In this document: piece by piece, positions 28,638 to 39,550 of the stretch
Layout of the letters: the number at the start of each line of letters is the position of its first letter
Position numbering within the stretch: the stretch's first letter is position 1
Source: Methylomagnum ishizawai
GTDB taxonomy: Bacteria; Pseudomonadota; Gammaproteobacteria; Methylococcales; Methylomonadaceae
DNA length: 62,694 nt
NCBI GenBank assembly: GCA_945861705.1
Contig: CAMAVM010000016.1
Location: 1-62,694 of the forward strand
Reading direction: 5' to 3'
Position numbers and translations under genes: made by a program
Notes under the pieces: model-generated
Told to the model about the DNA's origin: nothing
Seen by the model: the letters and a program-made list of their open reading frames with translations, nothing else
The model's database searches: none

Positions 28638-29135
28638 TTAATCATATCTACGATTGTTATAAAGCAGCCATCCATTAGGGTGGTGTCCTCTTGGATCTCG
28701 ATGCGTCCAATGTACAACGCCGCCTTTATTGTTCCATTCGTACTCACCAGAAAAAGAAATAACCTCCCCTTCTTTCAAGCCCTCAACTTTAGCCACTAGA
28801 TCAATATTGTGTGCGATGAGAATCTTCTGCCCAGAATCTAACTGCACCAAAAACCGCTGATGCTTTAGCCCGTGGTCGTCGTCCCAGAAAATTTTGGCAA
28901 TTCGCCCTGTTTGGTTTACCTGAATATTACTTTGTTGATTATCGAACGCTTTTTTAAAGGTGTCTAAGTCGGTTAAATCAGAGCTAGTACTTTGTGGTAA
29001 AGGCTTAAGTCCAAAACTACCTCGATTAGATTGTAGAAAAACCGAGCAAATGCCCAGTAAAAGCAAAATAATGAGCTTTATAAATCGTTTATTAACCGAT
29101 GATTTTTGCATAGAGGGTTTTAGTTTGCTAAACAT
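28638..29135 (-). CDS. DUF3465 domain protein, membrane-anchored or secreted
   Basis: The 165-residue protein has an N-terminal hydrophobic segment (FIKLIILLLLGICSVFL, about residues 19-36) and a C-terminal domain typical of DUF3465. That domain includes KHQRFLVQLDSGQKILIAHN, GEYEWNNKGGVVHWTH and the final HPNGWLLYN. The domain resembles a small OB-like fold of unknown role. It converges with the cold-shock gene and is divergent from secA. Confidence 0.8.
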   Translation of the reverse strand: MFSKLKPSMQKSSVNKRFIKLIILLLLGICSVFLQSNRGSFGLKPLPQSTSSDLTDLDTFKKAFDNQQSNIQVNQTGRIAKIFWDDDHGLKHQRFLVQLDSGQKILIAHNIDLVAKVEGLKEGEVISFSGEYEWNNKGGVVHWTHRDPRGHHPNGWLLYNNRRYD

Positions 29136-29314
29136 AACGGTAAGCTAAATTGTGCGTATGACTTGAGATTATCGTGCCTTAGCCCAATATTCACAAACGG
29201 ATTGATTATCAGGCAAAATGCCCTAAAAATATTGTTTGCGTATGTTTTAGCTGATACAACAGCTTCTGCACTCAGAACTGCGGCTGTTTTATGTACCTAA
29301 TAAGCCAGACAGTA

Positions 29315-29320
29315 TATAAT
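29315..29320 (+). promoter_or_regulatory. -10 element candidate for secA
   Basis: A perfect TATAAT lies 34 bp before the secA start. The -35 region is weak. The following bases CAACGGTT are identical to those after the TATAAT of the rpsU promoter at 44890. Confidence 0.5.
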
Positions 29321-29354
29321 CAACGGTTTGATTCAATTTACATCGGAAATACAC

Positions 29355-32075
29355 ATGCTGAACAAGCTGGTTAGATTTGTTTTTGGAAGCCGAAATGACA
29401 GGCTTGTCAAGAAAAAGAAGAAACTTGTCAAAAGGATTAATGCGTTAAGCTCAGACTATGAAAAATTATCTGATGAAGCATTAAAAGCCAAAACTGATGA
29501 GTTTCGTAATCGGCTCAATAAAGGCGAAAAGCTTGATAACCTTATCCCAGAAGCCTTTGCAGTAGTCAGAGAAGCCTCTTCGCGGGTCTTTGGAATGCGC
29601 CATTTCGATGTGCAGTTTATCGGTGGGATGATCCTTAACGACGGCAAAATTGCCGAAATGAAAACTGGGGAAGGTAAGACCTTAATGGCTACCTTAGCCG
29701 CCTACCTCAATGCCTTGCCTGGACACGGCGTACACGTCGTCACCGTCAACGATTACCTCGCCAAACGGGATTCCGAATGGATGGGCAGGTTGTACAGCTT
29801 CTTAGGGCTGACCACAGGCGTGATTATCAGCCAGATGGAACACGATGAACGAAAAACATCGTATGCAGCAGACATCACTTACGGCACCAACAATGAATTC
29901 GGCTTCGATTATCTACGTGACAATATGGCGTTTAACTTGGAGCAAAAAGTCCAGCGCGGATTAAATTTTGCCATCGTTGATGAAGTCGATTCCATCCTGA
30001 TTGACGAGGCTAGAACGCCGCTGATTATTTCTGGGGCAACAGAAGAAAGCACTGAAATTTATATTAAAGCCAATGCCATCATCCCTTTCCTAATTAGACA
30101 GGAAAAAGAACAAGGCAACGGTGATTACTGGGTTGATGAGAAAGAACGCCAAGCCCATTTGACCGAGAAAGGTCATGAGCATGTAGAGTATTTAATGGTG
30201 GAACACGGCTTAATGGCGGAAGGCACCAGTTTATATGATGCGACCAATATCCGTTTGATGCACTATTTAAGTGCGTCTTTGCGAGCGCATACCTTGTTCA
30301 AACGCGATGTCGATTACATCGTACAAAACGATCAAGTCATTATTGTTGACGAATTTACGGGTCGTATTATGCCAGGTCGGCGTTGGTCAGAGGGTTTACA
30401 TCAGGCGATTGAAGCGAAAGAACGCGCCTCAATCCAAAATGAAAACCAGACGATGGCTTCGATCACCTTCCAGAACTATTTCCGCTTGTACGAAAAGCTT
30501 TCTGGCATGACGGGTACGGCTGATACCGAAGCGTTTGAATTAAATAAGATTTATGGCTTAGAAGTTGTCGTCATCCCCACGCATCGGAAAATGATCCGCA
30601 AGGATTTGGGCGATATGGTTTATTTGACCGCCGACGAAAAATATAACGCCGTTGCAGAAGACATCAAAGATTGCGTTCAGCGTGGACAGCCAGTTCTGGT
30701 GGGTACAACGTCCATCGAGAATTCCGAGCGGGTATCGGTTTTGTTGAACAAACTGGGTGTTAAGCATGAAGTGCTGAACGCCAAGCAACACGAACGCGAA
30801 GCGCATATTGTCCAACAAGCCGGTATGCCTGGTGCGGTAACAATCGCTACCAACATGGCGGGTCGAGGTACTGATATTGTCTTGGGCGGCAACCTAGACG
30901 CTGAATTAGCCGCGTTAGGTGCTGATGCCAGTGCAACAGATAAAGATAAGGTTAAAGCTACTTGGCTGGAACGTCATAACCAAGTCATTGCCTCTGGCGG
31001 CTTGCATGTTATCGGCTCAGAACGCCATGAATCACGCCGTATTGACAATCAATTGCGCGGTCGTTCTGGTCGTCAGGGCGATCCTGGTTCCTCACGCTTT
31101 TATTTGGCGTTGCAAGATGACCTGATGCGTATTTTTGCATCTGACCGTGTGGCTGGCTTGATGCAAAAACTGGGCATGGGCAGTGGCGAGGCTATCGAAC
31201 ACCCTTGGGTTACCCGCTCCATCGAAAATGCCCAGCGCAAAGTAGAAAACCGCAACTTTGATATTCGTAAAGAAATCCTGGCTTATGACGATGTTGCCAA
31301 TGACCAGCGTAAAGTGGTCTACTCGCAGCGTAACGAGTTAATGGAAGCTAAGGACATTTCCGACATCATCGTCGAAATTCGCAAGGATGTGGTGAATAAC
31401 CTCATCACCCAGTATATCCCACCTAAAACTATGGAAGAGCAGTGGAATATCAAGGGATTAGAAGAACATCTCTATCAGGAATTCAATACTGAAGTCCCGA
31501 TCCAAACCATGCTAGACCAAGACAAAAAGCTACAAGAAGCAGGGCTACGCACTCGGATTATTGAAGCGTTGGGGCAGTTATACAAGCACAAAGAGCAGCA
31601 AATGAGTTCAGATGTCATGCGCCACTTTGAAAAATCCGTCATGCTGCAAGTGTTGGATAACAGTTGGAAAGAGCATTTAACCGCAATGGATTATCTGCGT
31701 AAAGGCATACATCTTAGAGGCTACGCGCAGAAAGATCCCAAGCAGGAATACAAGCGCGAAGCCTTCGAGATGTTCACCAACTTACTCGACCACATCAAGT
31801 ACGAAGTCACCCGAATCTTGTTCCGTGTGCAAGTAAGCCAAGAGGAAGACGTACAGGCGATGGATGAGCAAATGCAAGCCCCTAGGGAATTACATTTTGA
31901 ACACGCCGAGGCATCATCTGCCTTGGGCGAATACGATCCAGAAGCCGCTCTCGAAGAAATGCCAGCCGCGCCTGCCCAGCCTTTCGTAAGGGAAAGCAAC
32001 AAGGTAGGTCGTAATGACCCTTGCCCTTGCGGGTCAGGAAAGAAGTTTAAGCAATGTCATGGGAAGTTGAATTAG
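29355..32075 (+). CDS. secA: Preprotein translocase ATPase SecA
   Basis: The 906-residue motor drives unfolded proteins through SecYEG. The start is the ATG at 29355 giving [16 protein letters not shown]; a TTG frame nine codons upstream is not family-like. The Walker A region MKTGEGKT starts at residue 102. [24 protein letters not shown] and the [13 protein letters not shown] arginine finger are present. The C-terminal zinc site is [13 protein letters not shown]. No secM-like gene precedes it. Confidence 0.97.
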   Translation: MLNKLVRFVFGSRNDRLVKKKKKLVKRINALSSDYEKLSDEALKAKTDEFRNRLNKGEKLDNLIPEAFAVVREASSRVFGMRHFDVQFIGGMILNDGKIAEMKTGEGKTLMATLAAYLNALPGHGVHVVTVNDYLAKRDSEWMGRLYSFLGLTTGVIISQMEHDERKTSYAADITYGTNNEFGFDYLRDNMAFNLEQKVQRGLNFAIVDEVDSILIDEARTPLIISGATEESTEIYIKANAIIPFLIRQEKEQGNGDYWVDEKERQAHLTEKGHEHVEYLMVEHGLMAEGTSLYDATNIRLMHYLSASLRAHTLFKRDVDYIVQNDQVIIVDEFTGRIMPGRRWSEGLHQAIEAKERASIQNENQTMASITFQNYFRLYEKLSGMTGTADTEAFELNKIYGLEVVVIPTHRKMIRKDLGDMVYLTADEKYNAVAEDIKDCVQRGQPVLVGTTSIENSERVSVLLNKLGVKHEVLNAKQHEREAHIVQQAGMPGAVTIATNMAGRGTDIVLGGNLDAELAALGADASATDKDKVKATWLERHNQVIASGGLHVIGSERHESRRIDNQLRGRSGRQGDPGSSRFYLALQDDLMRIFASDRVAGLMQKLGMGSGEAIEHPWVTRSIENAQRKVENRNFDIRKEILAYDDVANDQRKVVYSQRNELMEAKDISDIIVEIRKDVVNNLITQYIPPKTMEEQWNIKGLEEHLYQEFNTEVPIQTMLDQDKKLQEAGLRTRIIEALGQLYKHKEQQMSSDVMRHFEKSVMLQVLDNSWKEHLTAMDYLRKGIHLRGYAQKDPKQEYKREAFEMFTNLLDHIKYEVTRILFRVQVSQEEDVQAMDEQMQAPRELHFEHAEASSALGEYDPEAALEEMPAAPAQPFVRESNKVGRNDPCPCGSGKKFKQCHGKLN

Positions 32076-32510
32076 GTTTATGGGTAGCTGTTGTAACCCT
32101 CTCTAAGGGGAGAGGGTTGGATGAGGTGTAGCTAACCAGAAAGGATGGTCATTTTTAAGCAAGGTCGCTGAAGTGAGATATTTTCTTTGCCTTGTTTAAG
32201 CCATATGCGTGGATGAATGTGGAAATAACAGAAACACAACATGCAAAACATTTAAATGAAAAAATCCAGGGATGCCACTCGCTCACGATGTCTTTTTCAG
32301 ATTACGCCCAATAAATAAATCATTAGAACTCGCAGCATAGTGGACACTGGTTGTTGGTGAGGACGTACCAGAATATTTGATGCTCAGAAATACTAGAGTG
32401 TTCTCACCCACCCTCTAACACTACAATACACTAAATATTTGGGTTCGTTTTTTACAGGAAAGGAAATGCTTAGAGTTATCGGGAATTAATGTCACGGATT
32501 CAAAAATTAC
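32076..32510. other. Intergenic region; no gene seen
   Basis: These 435 bases lie downstream of secA. A hairpin is formed by AACCCTCTC (32095-32103) and GAGAGGGTT (32110-32118). It has no T run and may be a dispersed intergenic repeat rather than a terminator. The rest shows no coding signature that I can support. Confidence 0.6.
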
Positions 32511-33950
32511 TTATGGTGTTAACGCACGCTGTGCACTATCAACCCTAATTTCAGGCTTGATAGTAGCATTCCTGAGGTCAACTACACCAACGCCGGTACT
32601 TTTTAATATATTTAATATTTTACTAACCTTAGCTTTGGGCTTATGGGATTTAAGTGCTGCCCACGCTCCAGTAACCAATGGCGCAGAAAAGGAAGTACCT
32701 GCCAATACAACCTCATTTCCAGTGGGATCAATAGCAAAATAGGGGATGCCAATATTTTGTCCCGGCGCAAGCAGATCGAGAGAACGGGCACCATTTGAAA
32801 AGTCGGTAATTGCATGTGTTACTGGGTCTGTCGCACCAACGCTAATAGCTTCAGGAATGCAGGCAGGTGAGCTAACTTGGTAAGGAGTACCATCATTTCC
32901 ACTAGAAACGATAGTTGCAACCCCAGCTTGACGGAGTAGTTTAACGGTTCGACGGAGTGGCCCTCTAAAGCACTCACCAGGTCCACCAAGACTCATATTA
33001 ACGGCTGCAACATGGAAGCGACGATGAATTTTGAGAATATAATCCAGAGATTTTAGTATATCGCTATTATAAAATCCTATGCAAGGTGCTGGATCTGGCG
33101 CACAAGATCCGCTTTGAGTGAACAAAGAATCCGCTTTGATGGCAATAACCTTGGCTTCTGGGGCAACTCCGGAACCTACAAAGCCTGGCAACCTGCTATT
33201 TCCTGCTGCCAAGATAGCAACAAATGTTCAGTGTGCACAACCAATGTCACCTACTTTGCATCTGACGTTGGCGGCATTTTTTCCAATAACTGAGGTATGC
33301 CCATTACGGCAAAGAGGTGTAACGGTTTTTATCCCAGTTGGCTTGTCTTCTATCCTAGATGAGAAGCAGGCTTCCCTGACCACTTTTTTACGTAGATAAG
33401 GATGAGATTTGTCTACACCGGAGTCGATGACTACGACTGATTGACCTTTTCCTGTATAACCTAGGCTCCAGCCTACATCTGCACCTATTTGACCAATACT
33501 GACTTCGTGAGATAAGGGAAAGTAAATATGATCTTCAGAGATTGAGTTGACTCGCGCTGACTTACGCAAGTTCTTTAATTCATCTTCTGTTACTGATAAG
33601 GCCATTAATGGGAGGTGCTGATAATGCTTCATTGCTTTCGCATTTCCTATTGAAACATCTTCCAATAACGCTTTTTGTTGATACTCAATTAATCGAGTTC
33701 GCTTGATTCGTTTTTGTTTAATTTTGGAATAATCTTTTTCAGTTAAGCGTTCATTTAATTCGACCAGAACCTTTATGTTACCTTTATTATGGGCTTTTTT
33801 AGCAAGTTGATTGATTTCAGCAGGGGTGTCTACATCAGAGTCGGTTGACTCGGAAGTTGAAGTCTCTTGTGTTGGAGGTGATGCCTCAAGAAGGGGCGGG
33901 CAGCAAAATAAAAGTACTGTTAATAAGTAAAGATAAGGAAATCGTTTCAT
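32511..33950 (-). pseudogene. Subtilisin-like (S8) serine protease, interrupted at the catalytic histidine
   Basis: One frame codes for a secreted subtilase but is broken by a TGA at 33228-33230. From the ATG at 33950, which has GGAG six bases upstream, come a hydrophobic signal sequence, an I9-like prodomain and then the catalytic Asp (VVVIDSGVD). The frame reaches the catalytic His in GCAH, where the stop replaces the glycine of the HGT motif. The frame resumes as TFVAILAAGNSR and continues to the catalytic Ser in GTSFSAPLVTGAWAAL. Only one base separates TGA from GGA. The full product would be about 480 residues. The downstream half lacks a family-like start, so active enzyme is unlikely. 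A sequencing error cannot be excluded. Confidence 0.85.
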
Positions 33951-34355
33951 ATCTTGCTCCATGTGCGTATGTGTAATGGGCGGAAATTAGTGTTATGACA
34001 CTCTTTTGCAATACATAAAAAAGCTATCAGTATAGTATTAATTACACTTTTTTATGATATTTCGCCGATATTGTTTCAATTGCCAGCACATGTTCAGTGT
34101 AACGCATGCACGATCTACCTTAGATTTAACCAACCATGAAAAACGAAGGATATTAGTCAGAATAGATTGAAAGTACTGTGATATCTAAAGTTTAGCCATG
34201 CCATTGGCTTACGTTTACTCTTGCAGGAGAAAAAGCGACTCGCACTTCTGGTGCGAGAACCCAATTAAAATCAATCGTCGCGGTAGTGACACATTGTCTT
34301 AATAACACCCACTCTGTTAAAGTTGCTTGAATACAGCCAATAAGGTGCTTATTCA
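33951..34355. other. Divergent spacer between the subtilase and the symporter operon
   Basis: The roughly 400 bases are AT-rich and hold a 7-bp-stem hairpin at 34239-34257 (CTCGCAC-TTCTG-GTGCGAG). No gene is supported. Confidence 0.5.
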
Positions 34356-35633
34356 ATGACCACTCATACACACGCCCACGCCCACGACCACAAACCCAAT
34401 CGCCAAACCCTCTACGTCGTTATCACACTCGTACTCGGCATTGTAGTTGGAGAACTGCTCAACATAACATTCGGTGGCACAGGGGAAGTCAAGCCTAACC
34501 CGCTATTAAGTCAGATTATCACGGTTTTTACCGTGCTAACTGATATTTTCCTGCGCCTGGTCAAGATGATTATCGCGCCCTTGGTGATTTCCACGCTGGT
34601 CGTAGGTATGGCTAAGATGGGCGACATCAATACCGTTGGTCGTATTGGGATTAAAGCGTTGCTGTGGTTTTTCTCGGCATCTTTGTTCAGCTTGTTGTTG
34701 GGCATGTTGCTGGTGAATGTGTTTGAACCAGGGAGTTCGCTACATATCGACTTACCCACTGTTGGTACTGCAACGGGTTTGCCGGACGTGAAGCCGACAC
34801 TCAGCACATTTGCCGCCCATATCTTCCCGAAAAGTGTGGTTGAAGCGATGGCAAACAACGAGATATTGCAAATCGTGGTGTTTTCCATGTTCTTTGGCGT
34901 GGCTTGTGCATCGTTGGGCGAGCTGGCGCAGCCGATGGTGAAATTGCTGGATTCACTGGCGCATATCATGCTGAAAGTTACCAGTTACGTGATGCACTAT
35001 GCGCCCGTGGCGGTATTTTCCGCCATAGCATCCGTGATCGCACAACAAGGCATAAGCGTGTTGCTGACTTATGGCAAATTTATCGGAGAATTCTATTTCG
35101 GGCTGTTTTTGTTGTGTAGTTTGCTCGGTTGTTTTACTTTCCTGTTTCTAGGGCGCAGGATTTTTTCGTTAATCAACCACATTCGTGAGCCGATGCTACT
35201 GGCTTTCGGCACAGCCAGTAGCGAAAGTGCCTACCCCAAGCTTTTGCAGCAACTGGAACGCTTCGGGTGCGACGAAAAAGTTTGCGGCTTAGTGCTACCG
35301 CTCGGTTATTCCTTCAACCTCGACGGCAGCATGATGTACATGACTTTTGCCGTCCTGTTTATCGCCCAAGCTTATGGCATTGATATGCCGCTTGCTGACC
35401 AGCTTTTGATGCTGTTGGTATTGCTGTTCACCAGCAAAGGCGTAGCAGGCGTACCCAGGGCATCGTTGATTGTGATCTCCGCCACCTTGTCGATGTTCAA
35501 TATCCCCGAAGCCGGATTATTATTGTTGCTAGGAATCGACCAAATCTTGGACATGGGGCGCAGCGCGACTAACGTATTCGGCAATAGCATGGCATCAGCG
35601 GTGATTAGTCGATGGGAAAAGGCGTTGAAGTAG
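34356..35633 (+). CDS. DAACS-family dicarboxylate/amino acid:cation symporter with a His-rich N-terminus
   Basis: The 425-residue inner-membrane symporter has the family motifs LVKMIIAPLV, GTASSESAYPK and the substrate site [13 protein letters not shown]. It differs from the neighbouring DctA at the substrate region (SMMYMTF instead of TSIYLAM), so its substrate may not be a C4-dicarboxylate. The first 12 residues contain five alternating histidines (HTHAHAHDH), uncommon in this family and possibly metal-binding. The stop is immediately followed by the dctA start, so both are probably in one message. Confidence 0.88.
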   Translation: MTTHTHAHAHDHKPNRQTLYVVITLVLGIVVGELLNITFGGTGEVKPNPLLSQIITVFTVLTDIFLRLVKMIIAPLVISTLVVGMAKMGDINTVGRIGIKALLWFFSASLFSLLLGMLLVNVFEPGSSLHIDLPTVGTATGLPDVKPTLSTFAAHIFPKSVVEAMANNEILQIVVFSMFFGVACASLGELAQPMVKLLDSLAHIMLKVTSYVMHYAPVAVFSAIASVIAQQGISVLLTYGKFIGEFYFGLFLLCSLLGCFTFLFLGRRIFSLINHIREPMLLAFGTASSESAYPKLLQQLERFGCDEKVCGLVLPLGYSFNLDGSMMYMTFAVLFIAQAYGIDMPLADQLLMLLVLLFTSKGVAGVPRASLIVISATLSMFNIPEAGLLLLLGIDQILDMGRSATNVFGNSMASAVISRWEKALK

Positions 35634-36953
35634 ATGGCTGATTCGCAAAAGGAATCTGTCATGGCGATTGAACTTAACAAGCAAGGCAGTAAGAAGCTTC
35701 ACGAAACCCTTTATGTTCAGGTTTTGGCTGCTATTACGCTCGGTATTTTGCTCGGTCATTTCTGTCCTGATATAGCCGTTTCGATGAAACCCTTGGGCGA
35801 CGGTTTTATCAAGCTTATCAAGATGATTATCGCCCCGATTATCTTCTGCACCGTGGTAACGGGCATTGCCGGTATGCAGGAGATGGACAAGGTCGGGCGA
35901 GTCGGTGTTAAGGCCCTGATCTATTTCGAAGTGGTAAGCACGTTGGCGCTGATTATCGGCTTGTTGGTCGTTCATCTCATTAAACTCGGCGTGGGTATGA
36001 ATGTTGATGCCAGTTTATTGGATACCAAAGGCCTTGCCACTTATACGGATGCCGCAAAGGCTCACGGAGTGGTCGATTTCCTGCTCAACATCATCCCGAC
36101 CAGCGTGATTGATGCCTTTGCCAAGGGCGATATTTTGCAGGTGCTGCTGTTTTCATTGTTATTCGGCTTTCCCCTCGCTGCCATGAAAGACACAGGGGCG
36201 GAGGTTGTGAACTTTATAAGCAAAATTTCGTACGCCCTGTTCGGGATCGTGGAGACAATCATGAAGCTCGCTCCCATCGGCGCTTTCGGGGCGATGGCGT
36301 TTACCATTGGTAAGTACGGTGTTGCTTCACTTGTGCCACTGGCAGCTTTGATAGGTAGCTTTTATCTGACTTGCTTGCTGTTTATATTTGGTGTACTGGG
36401 CTTGATTGCAAGATTGACTGGTTTCAGCATTGTGCGCTTCATCGTTTACATCAAGGATGAATTGCTTATCGTGCTAGGTACGTCATCGTCAGAATCGGTA
36501 TTGCCGCGCATCATGGTAAAGCTGGAGCAATTAGGTTGTTCCAAATCGGTTGTGGGGCTAGTTATCCCCACGGGCTATTCGTTCAATCTCGATGGCACGT
36601 CGATTTACTTGGCTATGGCGGCACTTTTTGTTGCCCAGGCAACCAATACGCCTTTGACCTTGACGCAGGAATTAACTTTGCTGGGCGTGTTGCTGCTGAC
36701 TTCCAAAGGTGCGGCGGGAGTGACGGGTAGTGGTTTTATCACGCTGGCTGCCACGCTTTCAACCGTGCCGACTATTCCGGTTGCAGGGCTTGCCTTAATA
36801 CTTGGCATTGACCGCTTCATGTCCGAAGCCCGTGCTTTGACCAACTTAATCGGCAACGGCGTAGCCACGATAGTCGCGGCAAAGTGGGAAAATGAGTTAG
36901 ATTATCAAAAGCTTAATACGCAACTTAAGGCAAACTCTCCAAACAATGCCTAA
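35634..36953 (+). CDS. dctA: C4-dicarboxylate transport protein DctA
   Basis: The 439-residue protein matches the E. coli DctA pattern along nearly all its length: [66 protein letters not shown] and [16 protein letters not shown]. It imports succinate, fumarate and malate with cations. The ATG at 35634 touches the upstream stop. A second in-frame ATG at 35661 would remove nine residues. The last 8 bp overlap the next gene. Confidence 0.95.
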   Translation: MADSQKESVMAIELNKQGSKKLHETLYVQVLAAITLGILLGHFCPDIAVSMKPLGDGFIKLIKMIIAPIIFCTVVTGIAGMQEMDKVGRVGVKALIYFEVVSTLALIIGLLVVHLIKLGVGMNVDASLLDTKGLATYTDAAKAHGVVDFLLNIIPTSVIDAFAKGDILQVLLFSLLFGFPLAAMKDTGAEVVNFISKISYALFGIVETIMKLAPIGAFGAMAFTIGKYGVASLVPLAALIGSFYLTCLLFIFGVLGLIARLTGFSIVRFIVYIKDELLIVLGTSSSESVLPRIMVKLEQLGCSKSVVGLVIPTGYSFNLDGTSIYLAMAALFVAQATNTPLTLTQELTLLGVLLLTSKGAAGVTGSGFITLAATLSTVPTIPVAGLALILGIDRFMSEARALTNLIGNGVATIVAAKWENELDYQKLNTQLKANSPNNA

Positions 36954-38289
36954 AGTTTTCTCCGCGCTTTCTCACAAGCTGATGGCGTTGTATGGCTTGC
37001 CGCATCTTACTCATTCGATGGTGCTGTTGCCTTTGGTGTTGTTTATCCCGTCGTTTTACGCAGATGACTTGGACTTGCCCTTGGCAAGTGTGGGGCTGGC
37101 GATTGCGGCTTCACGGTTGTTGGATGTGTTTATCGATCCTTTCATGGGCATCCTGAGTGACCGCTGGCTTACCCGTTGGGGGCGGCGCAAACCTTGGTTA
37201 GTGGTTGGTACGCCGTTATTAATCCTGGCAACCTGGATGGTTTTTGTGCCACAGCAATCGGCATCCGTGTGGTATCTATTTATGTGGTCTAGCTTGCTGT
37301 TTTTGTCGTTTACGGTTTTTGATTTGCCTTACAAGGCTTGGGGAGCGGAACTTTCTAGCGATTACAACGAACGCTCGCGCATTGCGGCTTGGCGAGAAGC
37401 TTTTGGTGCCAGTGGGCATATCTTGTTTCTGTTCATTCTAATGGTGATGGGTTACCTGGGTTATCACGGTAATCGTGAGCATCTTCAGGTGATTGCTTTG
37501 TTGGTTTGCGTTGGATTGCCAATTTTTGTGGTTCTGGCGGTGTCTAAAGTGCCTGAAAAACCAGCGGAAAATTTGAATAATCAAGAACACGTCATCGGCT
37601 GGTCGGGGCTGAAGCTGGTGTTCCGTAACCAGGCTTTTGTGAGAACGTTGATTACGCTCGTGCTGTTTGGCACGGGGCTGATGATACAGGCCACCTTACA
37701 TAAAATGGTGTTGAAGCATATTGTAGGACGACCTGAGTTGTTTTCCCCGATGATACTTGCCGAAACCGTGGCATCTCTCGCCTGTTTGCCATTATGGATT
37801 GCACTTTCTTATAAGATAGGTAAACATCGGACGCTGACATTCGCGGGGCTTTGGATCGGTTTGTGGAGTTTGGCATTACCCTGGGTCGGTCATGGTGACA
37901 TAGAGTTGTATGTCACCTTGATCGTATTGCGCGGTAGTAGCCTGGCATCTATCATTTTCTTGTCTAACTCGATAGCCGCCGATGTCGTCGATCATGACAC
38001 ACTGGCATCAGGCCGTCAGCGTACGGGTTTTTATTTCTCGCTGTGGGGCATGGCTATCAAATTGGCTATCGGCTTGGGTGTGTTTTTGGGAACATCATTG
38101 CCTGCATTTTACGGCTTCGAACCTTCGTTGGCTGCCCATAGTCAGGCTACCGAATTTGCCCTGATGAGAATTTATGGCTGGCTGCCTTGTTTTATTATGC
38201 TACTGGGATTCCCGCTTATGTGGCATTTCCCGATCACCAAGGCGAAACAACAAGCGCTGCGTAGCCAAATTGAGGCAAGGCTTAAGTAA
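36946..38289 (+). CDS. GPH-type MFS transporter (MelB-like)
   Basis: The 447-residue polytopic protein has the MFS_2 pattern: [23 protein letters not shown] early, [26 protein letters not shown] in the centre, and [20 protein letters not shown] late. Family members move sugars or related solutes with Na+ or H+. The substrate is unknown. It overlaps dctA by 8 bp and is followed after 14 bp by a glycosyltransferase, which hints at carbohydrate traffic. Confidence 0.88.
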   Translation: MPKVFSALSHKLMALYGLPHLTHSMVLLPLVLFIPSFYADDLDLPLASVGLAIAASRLLDVFIDPFMGILSDRWLTRWGRRKPWLVVGTPLLILATWMVFVPQQSASVWYLFMWSSLLFLSFTVFDLPYKAWGAELSSDYNERSRIAAWREAFGASGHILFLFILMVMGYLGYHGNREHLQVIALLVCVGLPIFVVLAVSKVPEKPAENLNNQEHVIGWSGLKLVFRNQAFVRTLITLVLFGTGLMIQATLHKMVLKHIVGRPELFSPMILAETVASLACLPLWIALSYKIGKHRTLTFAGLWIGLWSLALPWVGHGDIELYVTLIVLRGSSLASIIFLSNSIAADVVDHDTLASGRQRTGFYFSLWGMAIKLAIGLGVFLGTSLPAFYGFEPSLAAHSQATEFALMRIYGWLPCFIMLLGFPLMWHFPITKAKQQALRSQIEARLK

Positions 38290-38303
38290 GGTGAGATAAC
38301 ATC

Positions 38304-39302
38304 GTGAGAATTGCCTTAATCAGCGATGCATGGCATCCTCAAATCAATGGGGTGGTCACGACCTTAACCAATACCGTTGCTACATTGAAAAGGCTGGGGC
38401 ATGAGGTTGAACTCATCACGCCTGATCGTTTTAAGACTTACCCTTGGCCGGGCTACCCCGACGTAGGTATGGCGTTTCTTTGCGGCTCTCGGTTAAGACC
38501 CATCATCAAGGCATTTAAGCCGGATGCGATTCATTTGGTCACTGAAGGCTCGATTGGTTTTGCGGCTCGGCGTTATTGCCGCGAGCTTGGCTATCGATAT
38601 ACCAGCTCCTATCTTAGCCAATTCCCAGAATACTTTAAGCTCCGCACCGGTTTTCCGATGTGGATAAGCGAAGCTTACCTGCGCTGGTTTCATTGTGAAA
38701 GCGCTAATGTCATGGTGGCGACTGCATCCCTGGAACAGGAAATGCGTGAAAAGGGGTATCAGCGTTTGGTGCGCTGGTCGCGGGGTGTAGACACCGAGCT
38801 ATTTAGACCCCGTGACAAAGATTTTATTAAAGACCCGCGTCCGATATTTATGTGTATCGGGAGGGTTGCCATCGAAAAAAATATCGAAGCATTTTTGAAA
38901 CTTGAACTCCCTGGCACCAAATATGTCATCGGCGATGGTACACACAAAGACCTATTGGCAAAAAAATATCCTGCCGTCCGTTTTACCGGATACCAGCAAG
39001 GTGAAAACCTAGCGCGTTTTATGGCCGCCGCCGATGTCTTTGTTTTCCCCAGCTTGACTGATACCTTCGGTGTCGTGCTACTGGAAGCCTTAGCCAGCGG
39101 TGTTCCGGTCGCAGCTTACCCCGTGCAAGCACCCAAAGGGGTCATCACTGATGTCAAGGTCGGAATCTTGAGCGAGAACCTGCAACATGCCGCAATGTCG
39201 GCTTTATCGTTAAATCCGCAAGATTGCCGAAAATACGCGTTGGAATACACCTGGGAAAAATGCACCCAGCAATTTGTGGACAATCTTGTTCATATTGTTT
39301 GA
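38304..39302 (+). CDS. GT4-family glycosyltransferase
   Basis: The 332-residue cytosolic or peripheral enzyme starts from a GTG at 38304. It begins ALISDAWHPQINGVVTTLTN, typical of the GT4 subfamily that includes mannosyl- and sulfoquinovosyl-transferases acting on lipids. The retaining C-terminal motif is FPSLTDTFGVVLLEALASG, with the EX7E glutamates (E...E) present. Last gene of the transporter operon; the acceptor is unknown. Confidence 0.9.
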   Translation: MRIALISDAWHPQINGVVTTLTNTVATLKRLGHEVELITPDRFKTYPWPGYPDVGMAFLCGSRLRPIIKAFKPDAIHLVTEGSIGFAARRYCRELGYRYTSSYLSQFPEYFKLRTGFPMWISEAYLRWFHCESANVMVATASLEQEMREKGYQRLVRWSRGVDTELFRPRDKDFIKDPRPIFMCIGRVAIEKNIEAFLKLELPGTKYVIGDGTHKDLLAKKYPAVRFTGYQQGENLARFMAAADVFVFPSLTDTFGVVLLEALASGVPVAAYPVQAPKGVITDVKVGILSENLQHAAMSALSLNPQDCRKYALEYTWEKCTQQFVDNLVHIV

Positions 39303-39329
39303 TAAAGCGTTACCATACTCAAAAGTTTT

Positions 39330-39456
39330 CGGAGTCAAAAAACATGTTTTTTGATCCCTTATAAACAGTGCATGTCGACGCGCAAACCTAGGTTTGCACG
39401 CCAAGTTAACGATGTCTCAACGCTTAACTGTGGGCAGTACTCTTCAGCATGGGAAA
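39330..39456. repeat. Dispersed palindromic repeat, copy 2
   Basis: The core is AAAAAACATGTTTTTT (39337-39352) and GCAAACCTAGGTTTGC (39382-39397), then AAGTTAACGATGTCTCAACG, all matching copy 1 at 3607. The right arm is degenerate (GGGCAGTACTCTTCAGCATG). The left arm of copy 1 is missing. It lies between the glycosyltransferase and the htpG promoter. Confidence 0.75.
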
Positions 39457-39482
39457 GAGTCTAAAGCTAAATCCCAGTTACC

Positions 39483-39510
39483 CTTGAAAAAATAAATTCT
39501 GCCCTTAAAT
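39483..39510 (+). promoter_or_regulatory. Heat-shock (sigma-32-like) promoter candidate for htpG
   Basis: CTTGAAA at 39483-39489 and CCCTTAAAT at 39502-39510 are 12 bp apart, close to the sigma-32 consensus CTTGAAA and CCCCATNT. The -10 differs at the C4-A5 positions. It ends 40 bp before the htpG start, and htpG is a classical sigma-32 gene. Confidence 0.55.
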
Positions 39511-39550
39511 CAAGCGTAGTTAAGTTCATCTTATTTTTAGGAATACAAAA

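Noticed and set aside
32095..32118. secA terminator
   Set aside because: The hairpin lacks a T run and lies about 20 bp away, resembling a common intergenic repeat.
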